Source: an uncultured Ruminococcus sp. (GTDB lineage Bacteria; Bacillota; Clostridia; Oscillospirales; Acutalibacteraceae). Taken from it: a stretch of DNA of 6,645 nucleotides. Numbering within the stretch: position 1 is the stretch's first letter; the number at the start of each line of letters is the position of its first letter. A model generated the notes under the pieces. That model was not told the DNA's origin, did no database searches, and was given only the letters and a program-made list of their open reading frames with translations. Positions 5,519-6,645 of this stretch are shown here, one piece after another. The position numbers and the translations under genes are program-made. Where the stretch lies: positions 1 to 6,645 of the forward strand of contig CACYBZ010000075.1 in NCBI GenBank assembly GCA_902772795.1. The letters are read 5' to 3'.

Positions 5519-5623
5519 TCACCGCAACTTCTGTCCTATCAGACAATCTTCCAACGCTACTAAAAAAGAAAGGACAGTTTTTTCTTCCATTTCATCAAAT
5601 GGGCACCAGTCAGGAATTTTCAT
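5519..5623 (-). CDS. 34-codon frame, remnant or tiny protein
   Basis: The frame gives MKIPDWCPFDEMEEK followed by a helical, leucine-rich end. It starts with a 4-base ATGA overlap with the end of another protein-like frame (5620-5730, ending NVAEARTEIRKISL). Such overlaps are usual between coupled genes, but here both frames are short and lack clear starts or ribosome sites; only a weak AGGA lies 10 nt upstream. More likely these are pieces of one gene broken by small insertions or deletions. Not recognised. Confidence 0.22.
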   Translation of the reverse strand: MKIPDWCPFDEMEEKTVLSFLVALEDCLIGQKLR

Positions 5624-5638
5624 AGTGAAATTTTCCTG
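5611..5638. other. Imperfect hairpin over the 5623 start
   Basis: CAGGAA (5611-5616) pairs with TTCCTG (5633-5638), and TTTCA pairs with TGAAA inside, with a small asymmetry. It spans the ATGA overlap of the two short frames and would hide the weak AGGA ribosome site in RNA from the minus strand. There is no T tract, so it is unlikely to be a terminator. Confidence 0.35.
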
Positions 5639-6110
5639 ATTTCCGTTCTGGCTTCTGCTACATTTTTTAGGTCATCTTTATGATACAGAATATTTTCCGT
5701 TATCAATACCTGCTGACTTCGGAACAGATTTTATCATTGTCTGTTGTACACATCAGTACAGTTAAGTGACCACTATCTGTTTTTTCCCTTATACAGTTTC
5801 ATGCCGCCTTTATTCAATCCGCTTCTTCATCGTTACTCCCTACATGACAAATCACAACGAATTTTATTGACTATCGATAATCAGCCATTAGTATGATTCT
5901 GTATACATTTCTCACTATAAATACTTGTAGCAACACATCTTACCGTCAGTTCGCCCGAAAACCTCAAAATTAAACCTTTCCACCTCCCTCCTGTCAATTT
6001 GTGTCCATTCCACTACTAATTGGTAATGCAGTTGTTTTTTTGTTGTCAGCCATATTACCAAACGACAATACTATAAGCAATTTATAGAGATTACTGTCTT
6101 TCTATAAACT

Positions 6111-6124
6111 GTCTGTCCACAGAC
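6111..6124. other. Perfect short palindrome
   Basis: GTCTGT-CC-ACAGAC is a perfect 6+2+6 inverted repeat eleven bases before the tandem repeat at 6135-6156, whose TTGGACA cores on the minus strand it echoes (GTGGACA). The spacing and shared GGACA core suggest a small protein-binding site, but no nearby promoter is convincing. Confidence 0.35.
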
Positions 6125-6134
6125 TAACATACCC

Positions 6135-6156
6135 TGTCCAACAAATGTCCAACAAA
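6135..6156. repeat. Two exact tandem copies of an 11-bp unit
   Basis: TGTCCAACAAA occurs twice back to back (6135-6145 and 6146-6156). The 11-bp period is close to one helical turn, so a protein could contact both from one face. Slippage duplication is the simple alternative. Confidence 0.8.
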
Positions 6157-6377
6157 ATCAAAGAATTTTAGGGATAATCCAAAAATTCTATTTAATGCAC
6201 AAAATATAATTTATTTTAAAAATAATTTTATATAAAGTCATATATTTTACAGATAATTTGTTTCACACACTACTTTTAAAAATCAACTTTATTTACAAAT
6301 TTTCAAATCATTTTCACTATCTGAAAAAATTCTGATTAACAAACAGTTTTTTCTGCTGACTTTTGGTACTATAACCA
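6157..6377. other. Very AT-rich intergenic stretch
   Basis: About 220 bases are dominated by A and T runs, with no frame, strong hairpin or clear ribosome site. Chance -10-like motifs are plentiful, so no promoter is called. It separates the 3' end of the surface-protein gene from the decayed region. Confidence 0.6.
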
Positions 6378-6380
6378 AAC

Positions 6381-6419
6381 AAAAAAACAACACACAGAAA
6401 TATTTCCGCATGTTGTTTT
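6381..6419 (-). terminator. Intrinsic terminator of the surface-protein gene
   Basis: On the minus strand an 18-bp stem (6384-6401 with 6402-6419, closing with several G-U pairs) is followed by seven Ts. It begins 18 bp after the stop codon at 6438. The stem is AT-rich, but the position and T tract fit a terminator. Confidence 0.75.
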
Positions 6420-6437
6420 TATTTACTGATATGCTGC

Positions 6438-6645
6438 TTATGTTCTGACTTTCTGTGTTTTCACTTTTCTGACAATAAAGAACACCGTTAGCAACAAAAC
6501 AATGACGATAATCACGGCACAGATTATCACAAAATAATTGTTCTGACTGAAAGTAAACTCTACACGTTCATATGTCGGTGAATTTTCCTTATTCTGAGCA
6601 CGCAACTCCAATGTTACCACATTACCATCTGAAGGCTTTTCAATC
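6438..6645 (-). CDS. C-terminal part of a membrane-anchored surface protein (partial)
   Basis: The frame is open to the window edge and holds the last 68 codons of a longer protein; the GTG at 6620 is an internal valine and not a start. The visible sequence has a beta-rich, polar stretch (NVVTLELRAQNKEN, then TYERVEFTFSQNN), one strong membrane helix (FVIICAVIIVIVLLLTVFFIV), and a short basic tail (RKVKTQKVRT). This is the usual end of an extracellular protein anchored by a single C-terminal helix with its tail in the cytoplasm. The domain outside cannot be named from this fragment. There is no sortase motif. A hairpin with a T tract follows the stop. The gene's start and promoter lie outside the window. 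Confidence 0.8.
   Translation of the reverse strand, partial: IEKPSDGNVVTLELRAQNKENSPTYERVEFTFSQNNYFVIICAVIIVIVLLLTVFFIVRKVKTQKVRT

Larger units (their letters stand above)
5276..6110 (-). other. Gene-poor region with frame-shifting protein-like segments
   Basis: No intact gene is supported in this stretch of about 830 bases. On the minus strand, protein-like segments follow one another in changing frames: MADNKKTTALPISSG (start at 6052), VERFNFEVFGRTDGK (near 5978), TDSGHLTVLMCTTDND (near 5785), VLITENILYHKDDLK (near 5709), MKIPDWCPFDEM (5623) and MNRNEGCSVQKQ (5518). Each is ended by a stop within 50 codons. Plus-strand frames, including one at 5422-5625, look like composition noise. The pattern fits decayed coding DNA, but true noncoding DNA cannot be excluded. 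Confidence 0.35.

Noticed and set aside
5422..5625. 67-codon plus-strand frame
   Set aside because: No ribosome site, low-complexity Ser/Thr/Leu composition, and it lies opposite more protein-like minus-strand segments.
5866..5896. TTGACT with TATGAT as a plus-strand promoter
   Set aside because: The spacer is 19 bp and no plus-strand gene follows.

Overview
The window looks like chromosomal DNA of a low-GC Gram-positive anaerobe, most likely a Clostridia member near Ruminococcus. The reasons are the AT-rich intergenic DNA, purine-rich Shine-Dalgarno sites before nearly every gene, a compact Rrf2/IscS/IscU iron-sulfur locus without hscBA or ferredoxin genes, and a LytS-type kinase paired with a REC-SARP/BTAD response regulator. 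The genus is inferred from gene content; no marker gene is present.

Region 1 (1-2270) is an iron-sulfur cluster assembly locus. An Rrf2/IscR-type regulator (minus strand) is divergent from iscS and iscU (plus strand). The 140-bp divergent region has a near-consensus promoter for each direction. ACCTA/TAGGT half-sites cover both promoters, so the regulator probably represses itself and iscSU from here. iscS starts at TTG. A strong hairpin with A and T tracts on its two sides ends iscSU and also the convergent genes from the right.

Region 2 (2296-4998, minus strand) is a two-component system. Transcription runs from a promoter near 4934-4962, preceded by a direct repeat that could be a regulator site, through a seven-helix LytS-like sensor kinase, then a response regulator with REC, winged-helix and BTAD parts, then a small unknown protein. 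That last gene begins inside the regulator gene in another frame and has its own strong ribosome binding site. Two 85-bp copies of a triple-hairpin repeat, in opposite orientation and 81/85 identical, bracket the kinase gene exactly.

Region 3 (5000-6437) has no confident gene. It holds a dubious 84-codon frame ending in a hairpin, and many short minus-strand frames that look protein-like but change frame repeatedly, as in a decayed gene. It also has a tandem 11-bp repeat, a palindrome and a very AT-rich stretch.

Region 4 (6384-6645) is the 3' end of a minus-strand gene for a surface protein with a C-terminal membrane anchor, followed by its terminator. The most interesting signals are the inverted hairpin repeats around the kinase, the overlapping small gene after the regulator, and the candidate autoregulatory direct repeat.
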